From an uncultured Pelagibacteraceae bacterium (GTDB lineage: Bacteria > Pseudomonadota > Alphaproteobacteria > Pelagibacterales > Pelagibacteraceae): DNA of 55,638 nucleotides. The notes below the pieces were generated by a model that was given only the letters and a program-made list of their open reading frames with translations, was not told the DNA's origin and searched no databases. Shown piece by piece: positions 16,265 to 24,686 of this stretch. A program made the translations under genes and the position numbers. Position 1 is the first letter of the stretch, and every line of letters starts with the position of its first letter. Location: NCBI GenBank assembly GCA_902624515.1, contig CACNYE010000002.1:1-55638 (forward strand). The letters run 5' to 3'.

Positions 16265-16864
16265 TTAAGGAACTAGCCAAGAATTCTTATTAGTTTCTAA
16301 ATCAAACTTTGCTCTTCGATGTCCTTTGGCAGTAAGATACAACCATTCAATAGACTTCATTTTACATTTAATGACTGTAAAGTTTTTGTAACCTTCTTCA
16401 CTTTGTTCCATTGTGTAATCAAAATCTTCTAATTTAGATATCATTCCAGAAGTTGGATTTTTTGAAGCAGTTCCTGGAGGGCTATCAGTTAAATAACAAC
16501 GTCTGCTTATATGTTGAGTTTTTTTCCAAGACTCTTCAGTTGTAGAATTTTGATTATTTACTTCACACTCTACTTTTACTCTTAATTGTATCTTTTCCTC
16601 TTTATCGTAAAAAACTAGAGATGCATTCTTATTTTTTTTAAGAATATCCACCTTTGGAGATCTTAAATCAGTATGAAATTGTAATAGATTATTTGCTCTA
16701 TCTGATTTACGTAAAACAACAATTCTACCATCCACTTTATCTTGGTTAGCACAAATAAAGACAGGAATTCTAAACGGTGAACCTCTATTGGTCACTGCAT
16801 CATCTAACATTGACCAGTATTTATTTTTAATTTCCTCTAGGTTTTCATAGTATGCTGGCTGCAT
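16265..16864 (-). CDS. Pyridoxamine 5'-phosphate oxidase-like FMN-binding protein
   Basis: 199 residues with the split-barrel FMN fold: IVVLRKSDRANNLLQFHTDLRSPKVDIL matches the FMN-contacting region (short motif R-K-S-D...F-H-T-D-x-R-S-x-K). The C-terminal EWLYLTAKGHRRAKF resembles the PLP/dimer region of PdxH-like proteins. Whether it oxidises pyridoxamine phosphate or another substrate is uncertain because true PdxH usually ends with R-L-x-P. It is in line with the downstream reductase gene (3-base gap). Confidence 0.8.
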   Translation of the reverse strand: MQPAYYENLEEIKNKYWSMLDDAVTNRGSPFRIPVFICANQDKVDGRIVVLRKSDRANNLLQFHTDLRSPKVDILKKNKNASLVFYDKEEKIQLRVKVECEVNNQNSTTEESWKKTQHISRRCYLTDSPPGTASKNPTSGMISKLEDFDYTMEQSEEGYKNFTVIKCKMKSIEWLYLTAKGHRRAKFDLETNKNSWLVP

Positions 16865-16867
16865 ACA

Positions 16868-17737
16868 TTACTTTCTAAATCTTTTTATTAAACTTGATGT
16901 GTCCCAACGGTTTCCGCCTAAGCCTTGAACTTCACTATAAAATTTATCAACAAGCTCTGTAACAGGTAATAGTGAACCATTATTTTTTGCTTCATCAATT
17001 GCAATTTTCAAATCTTTTCTCATCCAGTCAACCGCAAAACCAAAATCAAACTTATCATCAATCATTGTTTTATATCTATTTTCCATTTGCCAAGATTGAG
17101 CAGCACCTTTTGAAATTACTTCAATAACATCTTCCATGTTTAATCCAGCTTTCATTCCAAAGTTAATTCCCTCAGATAATCCTTGAACAAGTCCTGCTAT
17201 ACAAATTTGATTAACCATTTTTGCAAGTTGTCCACTTCCTGCATTACCAAGTAATTTCATTTTTTTGCTGTAGCAATCAATTTTATCTTTTGCTTTATCA
17301 AAGTCAGCTTGATCACCACCAATCATCACAGTCAATGCGCCATTCTCGGCACCAGCTTGTCCACCTGATACAGGAGCATCTAATGCACCAAATCCATTTT
17401 TCTTAGCGTAGTCAAAAATTTCTCTTGCGATAGTTGCTGATGCTGTGGTGTTATCAATATAGACTGCACCTTTTTTTATAGTTTTAAATGAACCATTGTC
17501 ACCAAAAGTAACTTCTCTTAAATCATTATCATTTCCAACACAGGTAAAAACATATTCTGCATCTTTTACAGCTTCCGCTGGAGTTTCTGCCATTTTACCT
17601 TTGTATTCTTTAATCCATTTTTCTGCTTTAGATTTTGTTCTGTTAAAAACAGTTACATTGTGACCACCTTTTGATATATAACCAGCCATTGGATAACCCA
17701 TGACACCAAGACCAATGAAAGCAACGTTACAACTCAT
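16868..17737 (-). CDS. 3-hydroxyisobutyrate dehydrogenase family reductase
   Basis: A 289-residue beta-hydroxyacid dehydrogenase. The NAD(P)-binding site is GLGVMGYPMA (8-17) with NRTKSKAE after beta-2. The substrate-binding DAPVSGGQAGAENG (about 118-131) and the catalytic-Lys helix GSGQLAKMVNQI (about 167-178) are intact. The NRT motif favours NADP(H). Candidates are tartronate-semialdehyde reductase (GlxR), 3-hydroxyisobutyrate dehydrogenase (MmsB) or a glyoxylate reductase. Valine or glyoxylate metabolism cannot be decided from context. It is divergent from the MFS gene by 8 bases. Confidence 0.87.
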   Translation of the reverse strand: MSCNVAFIGLGVMGYPMAGYISKGGHNVTVFNRTKSKAEKWIKEYKGKMAETPAEAVKDAEYVFTCVGNDNDLREVTFGDNGSFKTIKKGAVYIDNTTASATIAREIFDYAKKNGFGALDAPVSGGQAGAENGALTVMIGGDQADFDKAKDKIDCYSKKMKLLGNAGSGQLAKMVNQICIAGLVQGLSEGINFGMKAGLNMEDVIEVISKGAAQSWQMENRYKTMIDDKFDFGFAVDWMRKDLKIAIDEAKNNGSLLPVTELVDKFYSEVQGLGGNRWDTSSLIKRFRK

Positions 17738-17745
17738 AATTTTTT

Positions 17746-18954
17746 ATGTTTAAAAGTTTAAGTTTAAAAGTAATTATATTTGGTTTTATTTTTACATTTT
17801 TTTCCAGTTTTGGACAGAGTTTTTTTTTGGGTTTGTTTAATTCTAGTATTAGAGAAACACTTTCAATTACTCACGGACAATTTGGCTCAATATATGCCTC
17901 AGCAACATTGCTAAGTAGTTTTCTTTTAATTTGGGTTGGAAAAAAAATTGATGATATCAATATCTTTAAATTCGCTTTTTATGTAACTTTATTTTTATCT
18001 TTTTCTTGTTTTTTCTTTTCAAAGATTTCATCAATAACTTTTTTATTTATTGCTGTTTTTTTAATGAGATTTTCCGGACAAGGCTTAATGTCTCATACTG
18101 CAACAACAACTATTACTAGATACTTTACAATTTCTAGGGGTAAAGCTCTTAGTGCTGGATGGTTTGGTCTTTCAACTGCAGAATTTATTTTACCTGTATT
18201 AATTGTTTATCTACTTACAATTACTGCTTGGCAAAACATTTGGATATCAATATCTATTTTAACTTTAATATTTTTACCAATAACATCATTTTTTTTAGTA
18301 AAAAAATTAAATTTCGATACAAGAGAGCAAGTAGCTCCTAGCGATTCTGAGATAAAAGAAATTAAACAATGGAAAAGAATTGAAGTAATTAAGGATTACA
18401 GATTTTATATTATTTGCTTAAACATGTTAGCAATGCCTTGGATTGCAACAGGTGTATTTGTATATCAATCATTTATTACTGAAGCTAAAGAGTGGGGTTC
18501 TTTTGTTATTGCCCAATCATTTATGGTTTATTCAATATTGTCAGTAGTCACTTTATTAGGATCAGGATTTCTAATTGATAAATTTACTAGCAGAAAACTT
18601 TTGATCTTTATGAACATACCTTTGTTGATTTCTACAGTTGTTTTATTTTACTTTGATAATCCTTTTACTTCTTTTATTTTTCTTGGCTTAGTAGGCATTT
18701 CAAACGGTTTAGCCAATGTTTTAGGCTCATCAACATGGGCTGAAATTTATGGTGTAAAATTTATTGGATCAATTAAAGCTTTAACTACAGCTTTAATGGT
18801 TTTTTCTACTGCTTTTGGAACAGCTTTATTTGGTTTTTTGATAGATAGAGGTTTTTCTATTGAGCAAATTGCTATGGTGTCATTTTTCTATATTTCTATC
18901 TCTTTGATCTTGTTATTTTTTGTTAGAAACAAGCTAAATCCAAAATATATCTAA
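17746..18954 (+). CDS. Major facilitator superfamily transporter
   Basis: 402 residues with about twelve hydrophobic helices in two halves, a short cytoplasmic centre (DTREQVAPSDSEIKEIKQWKR, about 195-215) and a loop-2-type motif WVGKKIDD. It is an inner-membrane secondary transporter, likely proton-driven, for a small organic solute. It resembles the oxalate/formate-antiporter-like or monocarboxylate group (inference). The very short divergent spacer shared with the HIBADH-like gene could mean common regulation and a related hydroxy-acid substrate. Confidence 0.82.
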   Translation: MFKSLSLKVIIFGFIFTFFSSFGQSFFLGLFNSSIRETLSITHGQFGSIYASATLLSSFLLIWVGKKIDDINIFKFAFYVTLFLSFSCFFFSKISSITFLFIAVFLMRFSGQGLMSHTATTTITRYFTISRGKALSAGWFGLSTAEFILPVLIVYLLTITAWQNIWISISILTLIFLPITSFFLVKKLNFDTREQVAPSDSEIKEIKQWKRIEVIKDYRFYIICLNMLAMPWIATGVFVYQSFITEAKEWGSFVIAQSFMVYSILSVVTLLGSGFLIDKFTSRKLLIFMNIPLLISTVVLFYFDNPFTSFIFLGLVGISNGLANVLGSSTWAEIYGVKFIGSIKALTTALMVFSTAFGTALFGFLIDRGFSIEQIAMVSFFYISISLILLFFVRNKLNPKYI

Positions 18955-18962
18955 AAATCTCC

Positions 18963-18993
18963 TTGATTTTTTTTAACTCACTGTGTAGATACT
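18963..18993 (+). promoter_or_regulatory. Possible rpoZ promoter
   Basis: TTGATT (18963-18968) lies 17 bases before TAGATA (18986-18991), and the ATG of rpoZ follows within 7 bases. The -35 is a fair match, the -10 only partial (GATACT is an alternative). A transcript starting here would have almost no leader. Confidence 0.3.
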
Positions 18994-18997
18994 CCGC

Positions 18998-19528
18998 ATG
19001 GCTAGAGTTACTGTAGAAGATTGTATTGATAAAGTTGAAAGCCCTTACGAATTAGTTTTAGTTGCAAAAGAAAGAGCAACTCAACTTAATTCAGGTATTG
19101 AGCCAACTCTAGATAAAGACAAGGATAAAAACACCGTTATAGCTTTAAGAGAAATTGCTGAAGAAAATATTAAGGTTACAGATTTAACTGAAAGCGCTGT
19201 TTACAAATTAAGAAAACATGTTGAACAAGTAGATGATGGAGCTGAAGATGATGAAGATATAGGTGATGATTTTGAGAACTTATATAAGGGTGAAATTTCT
19301 AAAAGTGGCACACCTATACTACCTTCAAAAAGAGCAAGAAAGGCTCCTGAAAAAATTCAAGTATCAAAAGATGATTTAGCTGAACTATCTCAAACAGCTC
19401 AGCCAGAGGTTGAGACACCAACATCAGATGAAAAAAATGATGAAAACGTATCTTTAGAGGAAGTTTCTGCAAGTGAAAATCAAGAGCAAGAAGTGAATCT
19501 AGATGAAACAGATGGTTCAAACTCTTAA
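18998..19528 (+). CDS. rpoZ: RNA polymerase omega subunit with long acidic tail
   Basis: Residues about 1-70 are the omega fold: MARVTVEDCIDKVESPYELV, then AKERATQLNSG and NTVIALREIAEENI. This small subunit clamps the beta' C-terminus and helps enzyme assembly. At 176 residues it is about twice the E. coli length. The extra C-terminal 100 residues are unstructured and acidic (GAEDDEDIGDDFENL, then Glu/Ser/Gln-rich) with one basic patch SKRARKAPEK. Alphaproteobacterial omegas are often extended, but this tail is long. The dus gene follows 22 bases later. Confidence 0.92.
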   Translation: MARVTVEDCIDKVESPYELVLVAKERATQLNSGIEPTLDKDKDKNTVIALREIAEENIKVTDLTESAVYKLRKHVEQVDDGAEDDEDIGDDFENLYKGEISKSGTPILPSKRARKAPEKIQVSKDDLAELSQTAQPEVETPTSDEKNDENVSLEEVSASENQEQEVNLDETDGSNS

Positions 19529-19550
19529 TAAAATTATCTAATATCTTAAA

Positions 19551-20534
19551 ATGAAAAGAACAGTTTCTGTAGCTCCAATGATGGACTGTACAGACCGTCA
19601 TGAAAGATATTTTTTAAGGCTAATCTCTAAAAATACTCTTTTATATACTGAGATGATTGTTGATGAAGCAATCAACAGAGGTGATAAAAAAAAATTACTA
19701 GAATTTAATATCAATGAAAAACCTGTTGCTCTACAAATAGGCGGTTCTTCACCGAAGCTATTAGCTGAAGCATCTAAAATTGGCGAAGATTTTGGTTATG
19801 ATGAGATAAATTTAAATCTAGGTTGTCCAAGTAAAAAAGTCGAAAAAAATAAATTTGGTGCTTGTTTAATGAAAGAACCAAACCTAGTAGCAGACTGTGT
19901 TAGTAAAATGCAGGCTTCCACAAAACTTCCCGTAACGATTAAAACAAGAATTGGTTACGATAACGTGGAAGAATATGAAAATTTTTATAATTTTATATCT
20001 ATTTTAAAATCAACTGGAATAAAAACTTTTATAATACATGCTAGAAAAGCAATGTTGGGAAAGTTTACTCCCAAACAAAATCTAAATATTCCCCCACTAA
20101 AATATGATTATGTATATAATATTAAAAAAGATTTCCCTAAAGAAGAAATTATTATTAATGGAGGTATAACATCTGTTGAAGAAGTCAATGATCATCTTAA
20201 AAAAACAGATGGTGTTATGATCGGTAGGGCTGTGTATCACACACCATACTTGCTAGCCGATATTGAAAAAAAAATTTTTAAAAATCAAACTATTCCAAGT
20301 AGACAAGAAGTGATTGAAAATTTGATACCATATGTAAAAGAGGAATTAAAAAACGGAACAAGATTAAATCAAATTATGAGACATACTTTGGGTTTGTTTC
20401 ATGGTCAGTCAGGTGCAAGTTATTGGAAAAGATATTTAAGCGAAAATATGTGTGTACGTGATGCTGATATTCAAAAAATTGATCATATTATGGATAGGAT
20501 AAAATATAACAATGTTGAAAGAAGAGTAGGTTAA
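19551..20534 (+). CDS. dusA: tRNA-dihydrouridine synthase A
   Basis: A 327-residue FMN TIM-barrel enzyme that reduces uridines in the tRNA D-loop. It has VAPMMDCTDRHERYFLRL (7-24, the DusA-specific start), LNLGCPSKKVEKNKFGACLM with catalytic Cys, KTRIGYD and NGGI plus IGRAVYHTPY for FMN phosphate. The start motif 'DRHERYF' distinguishes DusA from DusB/C. It sits after rpoZ and before a TauE permease with 49 bases between. Confidence 0.93.
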   Translation: MKRTVSVAPMMDCTDRHERYFLRLISKNTLLYTEMIVDEAINRGDKKKLLEFNINEKPVALQIGGSSPKLLAEASKIGEDFGYDEINLNLGCPSKKVEKNKFGACLMKEPNLVADCVSKMQASTKLPVTIKTRIGYDNVEEYENFYNFISILKSTGIKTFIIHARKAMLGKFTPKQNLNIPPLKYDYVYNIKKDFPKEEIIINGGITSVEEVNDHLKKTDGVMIGRAVYHTPYLLADIEKKIFKNQTIPSRQEVIENLIPYVKEELKNGTRLNQIMRHTLGLFHGQSGASYWKRYLSENMCVRDADIQKIDHIMDRIKYNNVERRVG

Positions 20535-20583
20535 TCTGCTTAATTCAATTTTATCTAATCAATATTCTATTTATATTATCTTA

Positions 20584-21369
20584 ATGATAGTAACAGCCTT
20601 TCCAGTCGGTTTTTTCGCTGGTTTGTTTGGTATTGGCGGTGGATTAATTACTGTCCCTTTTCTTTTTTTTATATTTGAGGCATTAGGTATAGATAAAAAT
20701 TATTTGATGCATTTAGCTGTTGGAACCTCTTTTGCAATCATCATTCCAACTTCCATAGTATCTGTGTATACACATAATAAACACAAATCTGTTGACCCTA
20801 ATTTAGTCAAAACTTATGGTTTATTTGTAATTATTGGAGTTTTATTAGGAACAACTTTTGCTGCATTAGCAAAAACAAAATTATTAGTTGTTTTTTTTAC
20901 AATTGTTGTGTTTTGTCTAGGAACTTATTTATTAATAAACTCTAATCAACAAAAAATTAGTAAAAATAAATTTAAATTACATTTCAGAGTTATTTTTGGA
21001 TTACTTTCCGGTTTTATTTCAGCCCCTATGGGCATAGGTGGTGCAGTAATGAATGTACCAATCTTAAAATATTTTGGTTACCCAATAAAAAAAGCTATTG
21101 GTAGTGCTGCAACAATAGGTTTTATTATAGCTTTTTGTGGCGCAATTGGTTTTTGGTATACAGGATCAATTTTAAACGTAAAATTACCTTTAAGTTTCGG
21201 TTTTATAAATGTTCCTGCTTTTTTAATTTTTATTCCTATCACAATGTTTATGGCAAGGATCGGAGCGAATTCAGCTCACAAAATTAATAAGACTAAACTT
21301 CAGGTACTTTTTGGACTTTTTTTATATGTGGTTGGAACGATTTTTGTTTTCAGATATTCAGGATTATAA
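20584..21369 (+). CDS. Sulfite exporter TauE/SafE family permease
   Basis: 261 residues, about 7-8 membrane helices. Two copies of the family motif are visible: AGLFGIGGGLITVP near the N-terminus and SAPMGIGGAVMNVP in the second half (about 141-154). Members export or import sulfite, sulfoacetate or other organosulfur anions, and the direction cannot be read. The frame is open for about 17 codons upstream of this ATG without a standard start, so the N-terminus may be slightly incomplete. A hairpin follows the stop by seven bases. Confidence 0.85.
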   Translation: MIVTAFPVGFFAGLFGIGGGLITVPFLFFIFEALGIDKNYLMHLAVGTSFAIIIPTSIVSVYTHNKHKSVDPNLVKTYGLFVIIGVLLGTTFAALAKTKLLVVFFTIVVFCLGTYLLINSNQQKISKNKFKLHFRVIFGLLSGFISAPMGIGGAVMNVPILKYFGYPIKKAIGSAATIGFIIAFCGAIGFWYTGSILNVKLPLSFGFINVPAFLIFIPITMFMARIGANSAHKINKTKLQVLFGLFLYVVGTIFVFRYSGL

Positions 21370-21376
21370 AAAGAAA

Positions 21377-21404
21377 GGGTGGTTTCAGTCTCCCTCTACC
21401 ACCC
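21377..21404 (+). terminator. GC-rich hairpin after tauE-like gene
   Basis: GGGTGGT (21377-21383) pairs perfectly with ACCACCC (21398-21404) around the 14-base loop TTCAGTCTCCCTCT. It starts seven bases after the stop codon. The following bases (ATAAAATTATTTT) are AT-rich but not a T-run, so termination or mRNA 3'-end protection are both possible. Confidence 0.5.
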
Positions 21405-21473
21405 ATAAAATTATTTTAAGTGATTCTCCAAATAAATGATAGCACGCAGTAATTGAATTTATATTATTTAAAT

Positions 21474-21785
21474 CTAAGGAAGTGGCTCTTCCTCCAATAC
21501 TTCTGAAAAGGTTATATCAATGACTTTATAACTTGAAATGATAATTGGATTTTGTATTTCATTTTTTTCGGGTAAAATTTTAGATAAATCAATAGTTTTT
21601 TTTTTAGATGAAATTTCATATGAAACTAACTCATTCATTATTTTCCCAGTACTATATGAAATAGAGGCTTGATAAATACTCCCTGTTTTTGCGCCAGTTA
21701 TAATAGGCCCTAAAAATGCGGATCCTGGAGTCGCACAACTATTAAGAAAAATTAGAAAGATGATTATAATTAGTTTTTTGTTCAT
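21474..21785 (-). CDS. Small lipoprotein of unknown function
   Basis: 103 residues. The N-terminus MNKKLIIIIFLIFLNSCATPG is a type II signal peptide with lipobox LNSC; Cys17 would be lipidated after cleavage, and no Asp follows, so outer-membrane sorting is expected. The remainder has a Gly/Ala segment (GPIITGAKTGSIYQASISYSTG) then Lys/Glu-rich text ending EEEPLP. No known domain recognised. Its 188-base upstream gap toward the coiled-coil gene holds AT-rich sequence and presumably two divergent promoters. Confidence 0.72.
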   Translation of the reverse strand: MNKKLIIIIFLIFLNSCATPGSAFLGPIITGAKTGSIYQASISYSTGKIMNELVSYEISSKKKTIDLSKILPEKNEIQNPIIISSYKVIDITFSEVLEEEPLP

Positions 21786-21973
21786 TTAAATTTTTAAAAA
21801 CCTAATATATGATTCTGCGTAAATTGAATTTTTAAAATTTATAAGTTGTTAATAAAATTACACGCTTTGATTGTATTTTTTTTAATTTTCAGCTAATAAA
21901 CAGGATAAAATAATTAGCTCAATTTAAACACACGTGCCATATTTAAATAAGATTAAAATTGTAAAATTAAATC

Positions 21974-23068
21974 ATGGTGAAAAAAAATAGATTTAAAAAT
22001 AATATTAATTTTCTAAAGATAAGAAAATCACCTTTAAACTTTTTAAAAGATACCAAAGATAATATCACGAATTATTATGAAAAATTTAAAAAAGATAGAG
22101 AGAAAGAAAGAAAACTCACGGAAAAAAGAAAAGTCATTGAATTACGAAAAGAACTAACAAGACAAAAAAAAGAGGAACAAAAAGAACGTTTAGAAAAGTT
22201 AAGACTTGAGAAAAAACAAATTATAGCACAAAAAAAATTAATTATTGATAATGAAAAACAAGTAAGAAAAAACGAGGAAAAAAGACGAAACATAGAAGCT
22301 AAAAGAATAAAAATTGAACAACAAAAATTAAAAGATGAGGAGGCCAGAAAAATTAGAGAGGATGCAAGAAGATTAAGAGAAGAAGAGCTCCGTATAAAGA
22401 TGCTCGAAAGACAGAGAATAAGAGAGGAAAAAAACAAAATAAGAGAAGAGCAAATTAGGTTAAAACAAGAAAATGCTGAAAGATCTAGAGAAGAAAAGGA
22501 AAAACAAAGACAAGAACAATTAAAGTTAAAAGATATTGAGAGACAAAAAAGGCTTGATGAAGAACAAAAAATTCGAGAAGCCTCAAGAAAATTAAAATAT
22601 GAAGAAAAAAAATTACGAGAAACCGAAAATAGGTTAAGACAACTCGAGATAGATAGACAACAAGAACTTCAGAGACAATTACTGAAAGAACAAGCTATTC
22701 AAAGGGAAAAAGAGGAAGAACTTAGACTTAAGGAGGAAAAAATTAAGGCTGCTGAACAAGAAAGGCTTAGAAAAGAAAAAGAGCAAAGAGAAAAAGAAGA
22801 AGAATTAAGAAAAGAAGAGGAAAAACAAAAAAAGATGGAGGAAGAGAGGGAGTTAGCCCTTAAAGCTAAAATCGAAGAAGAAGATAGAATTAGAGAAGAA
22901 AATAAAAGAATTAAAGAGTGGGAAGATAAATTTGATCAGGAACAAAAAATAAAAGAAGAAGAATTAATCAAAAAATTTTACAACGATCAAACTTCGTCTA
23001 AATTGAGTGAAAATATAAATGATGTATCAGAAAATATAGAAAACCAAAATTCTGAAAAGGAAAAATAA
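21974..23068 (+). CDS. Long charged coiled-coil protein (Lys/Glu/Arg/Gln)
   Basis: 364 residues with no signal peptide or membrane helix. From about residue 30 to 345 almost every residue is K, E, R, Q, L or I in heptad-like order (for example REKERKLTEKRK, EEQKERLEKLRLEK, EERELALKAKIEEE), predicting a single unbroken helix near 45 nm long, as a stable single alpha-helix or dimeric coiled coil. The first 30 residues are basic and the last 20 acidic and Asn/Ser-rich. Function is not known; a spacer or cytoskeletal-like scaffold would be a guess. It converges with the mannomutase gene with five bases between stops. Confidence 0.72.
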   Translation: MVKKNRFKNNINFLKIRKSPLNFLKDTKDNITNYYEKFKKDREKERKLTEKRKVIELRKELTRQKKEEQKERLEKLRLEKKQIIAQKKLIIDNEKQVRKNEEKRRNIEAKRIKIEQQKLKDEEARKIREDARRLREEELRIKMLERQRIREEKNKIREEQIRLKQENAERSREEKEKQRQEQLKLKDIERQKRLDEEQKIREASRKLKYEEKKLRETENRLRQLEIDRQQELQRQLLKEQAIQREKEEELRLKEEKIKAAEQERLRKEKEQREKEEELRKEEEKQKKMEEERELALKAKIEEEDRIREENKRIKEWEDKFDQEQKIKEEELIKKFYNDQTSSKLSENINDVSENIENQNSEKEK

Positions 23069-23073
23069 AATAA

Positions 23074-24528
23074 TTAAATTTTTTGATCGTATTTACCAAC
23101 TTTATTGGTTTTTTGGAGAAGATTATCTATAAATCTAAATATCTTTAATTTTCTCTCATTAGAAGTGGGACTTTCAGTAACTATAACTAACGAAGGTTTA
23201 TTAGATGATGCTCTTATTAATCCCCAAGATCCGTCTTCAAATGAAAATCTTATTCCATTAACAGTTAAAATTTCTTTAATTTCTTGATTATCAATTTTAA
23301 ATTTTTCTTTTTTTAGAATTTCTATTTTATTTTTTAATTGATCAACAACCTTATATTTTTCTTTATCTTCACAAAATGGAGCCATTGTTGGAGATTGATA
23401 TGTTTTAGGAATTTGCTCAATTATTTCACTCATTTTTTTATTTTGACCATTCAGAATGTGACAAACTTGAATAGCAGAATTTATACCATCATCATATCCT
23501 AATCCGATTGGTTTATTAAAAAAAAAGTGACCACTTTTTTCAAATCCTGCTAAAGCTTTTTCTTCATTTACTTTCCTTTTAATGTGGGAATGTCCTGTTT
23601 TCCAGTAAGTGGTTTTGCAATTATTTTTATTTAGAACTTTATCATTAGAATAAAGTCCAGTTGATTTTACATCAACAATAAAATTAGAATTTTTATACAC
23701 TGATGATAAATTTCTTGCTATTAATAAACCTATTTTATCAGAAAAAATTTCTTTTCCCTTATTATCAATGACTCCAACTCTATCTCCATCACCATCAAAT
23801 CCAAAACCAATATCAGCTTTATTTTTTATTACACATTTAGAAATTTCATTTAGCATTTTTAGATCTTCAGGATTTGGATTATATTTTGGAAACGTCCAAT
23901 CTAAATTACAATCTAGTTCAATTACTTCACAACCTACACCTCTTAAAATATCAGGAGCGAATATCCCTGCTGTACCATTGCCACAAGCAACAACAGCTTT
24001 GATTTTTTTACTTATCTTATTTTTTTCTATTAAATTTTTTTTGTAGATTTCTTGAAAATTTTTAATTTCAATTTCTTTTCCTTGTCCACTAGTAAATTTT
24101 TTATTCAATGTAATTTCTTTCAACTCTACCATTTCTTCAGGTGCATGAGTTAAACCTTTTTTAATTCCCATTTTAACCCCAGTCCAACCATTTTCATTGT
24201 GGCTTGCAGTTATCATTGCAACTCCATCTGCATCTAAATAAAATTGTGCAAAATAAACCATTGGTGACAACGATAGCCCTATATCTTCAACAAAACATCC
24301 TGTTGAAACTAAACCTTCCTTTAATGCAATTTTTATATTCTCACTATAAGATCTAAAATCATGTCCTACTATTACTCGTGGATTAGTTTTTTTTGTATGT
24401 TTTATTATTTGTGTTCCTAGTCCTTTACCAAGATGATTGATTCCATTCCCATTGATATCTTTTTCATAGATCCATCGTGCGTCATATTCTCTAAATCCAT
24501 ATGGATCTATTTTTATTGATTGATTCAT
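23074..24528 (-). CDS. Phosphomannomutase / phosphoglucomutase
   Basis: A 484-residue alpha-D-phosphohexomutase that interconverts hexose-1- and hexose-6-phosphates for nucleotide-sugar and LPS synthesis. The phosphoserine loop is MITASHNENGWTGVKM (about 105-120). The metal-binding loop FGFDGDGDRVG, the sugar-binding GFEKSGH and the phosphate-site RASSNKPSLVIVTES near the C-terminus are all present, so all four domains are intact. The four-domain layout and length agree with AlgC/ManB types; dual use on mannose and glucose is likely. Confidence 0.9.
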   Translation of the reverse strand: MNQSIKIDPYGFREYDARWIYEKDINGNGINHLGKGLGTQIIKHTKKTNPRVIVGHDFRSYSENIKIALKEGLVSTGCFVEDIGLSLSPMVYFAQFYLDADGVAMITASHNENGWTGVKMGIKKGLTHAPEEMVELKEITLNKKFTSGQGKEIEIKNFQEIYKKNLIEKNKISKKIKAVVACGNGTAGIFAPDILRGVGCEVIELDCNLDWTFPKYNPNPEDLKMLNEISKCVIKNKADIGFGFDGDGDRVGVIDNKGKEIFSDKIGLLIARNLSSVYKNSNFIVDVKSTGLYSNDKVLNKNNCKTTYWKTGHSHIKRKVNEEKALAGFEKSGHFFFNKPIGLGYDDGINSAIQVCHILNGQNKKMSEIIEQIPKTYQSPTMAPFCEDKEKYKVVDQLKNKIEILKKEKFKIDNQEIKEILTVNGIRFSFEDGSWGLIRASSNKPSLVIVTESPTSNERKLKIFRFIDNLLQKTNKVGKYDQKI

Positions 24529-24605
24529 GCTGTTAATTACTTACCTTTTTTTTATTTTTATACTTGAATTATTTTAGTAGTGTTCTATAAATGTTCTATT
24601 GATTT

Positions 24606-24621
24606 ACTGTTTATATAGTAT
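24606..24621 (+). promoter_or_regulatory. NrdR box 1 upstream of nrdA
   Basis: ACTGTTTATATAGTAT matches the NrdR consensus ACACWATATATWGTGT at about 12 of 16 positions. It lies exactly 31 bases upstream of a second box, the three-helical-turn spacing typical of NrdR operators. Confidence 0.6.
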
Positions 24622-24636
24622 ATTGATACTAAGCGT

Positions 24637-24652
24637 ACACAACATATAGTTG
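24637..24652 (+). promoter_or_regulatory. NrdR box 2 overlapping the nrdA -35
   Basis: ACACAACATATAGTTG matches the consensus at about 13 of 16 positions and contains the perfect inverted arms ACAAC/GTTGT (24639-24653). It overlaps the -35 hexamer by three bases, so bound NrdR would block RNA polymerase. NrdR represses class I reductase genes when dATP/ATP is bound. Confidence 0.65.
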
Positions 24653-24678
24653 TTTTCGTAATAATAACAAAATATAAT
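24650..24678 (+). promoter_or_regulatory. nrdAB promoter
   Basis: TTGTTT (24650-24655), a 17-base spacer and perfect TATAAT (24673-24678). Transcription would begin near 24685, two bases before the nrdA ATG, implying a leaderless or nearly leaderless mRNA. Confidence 0.65.
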
Positions 24679-24686
24679 ATTAAATA

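Noticed and set aside
22075-22437. Antisense Phe/Ser/Leu-rich open frame
   Set aside because: It is the reverse-strand shadow of the Lys/Glu codon-rich coiled-coil gene; composition follows from that gene alone.
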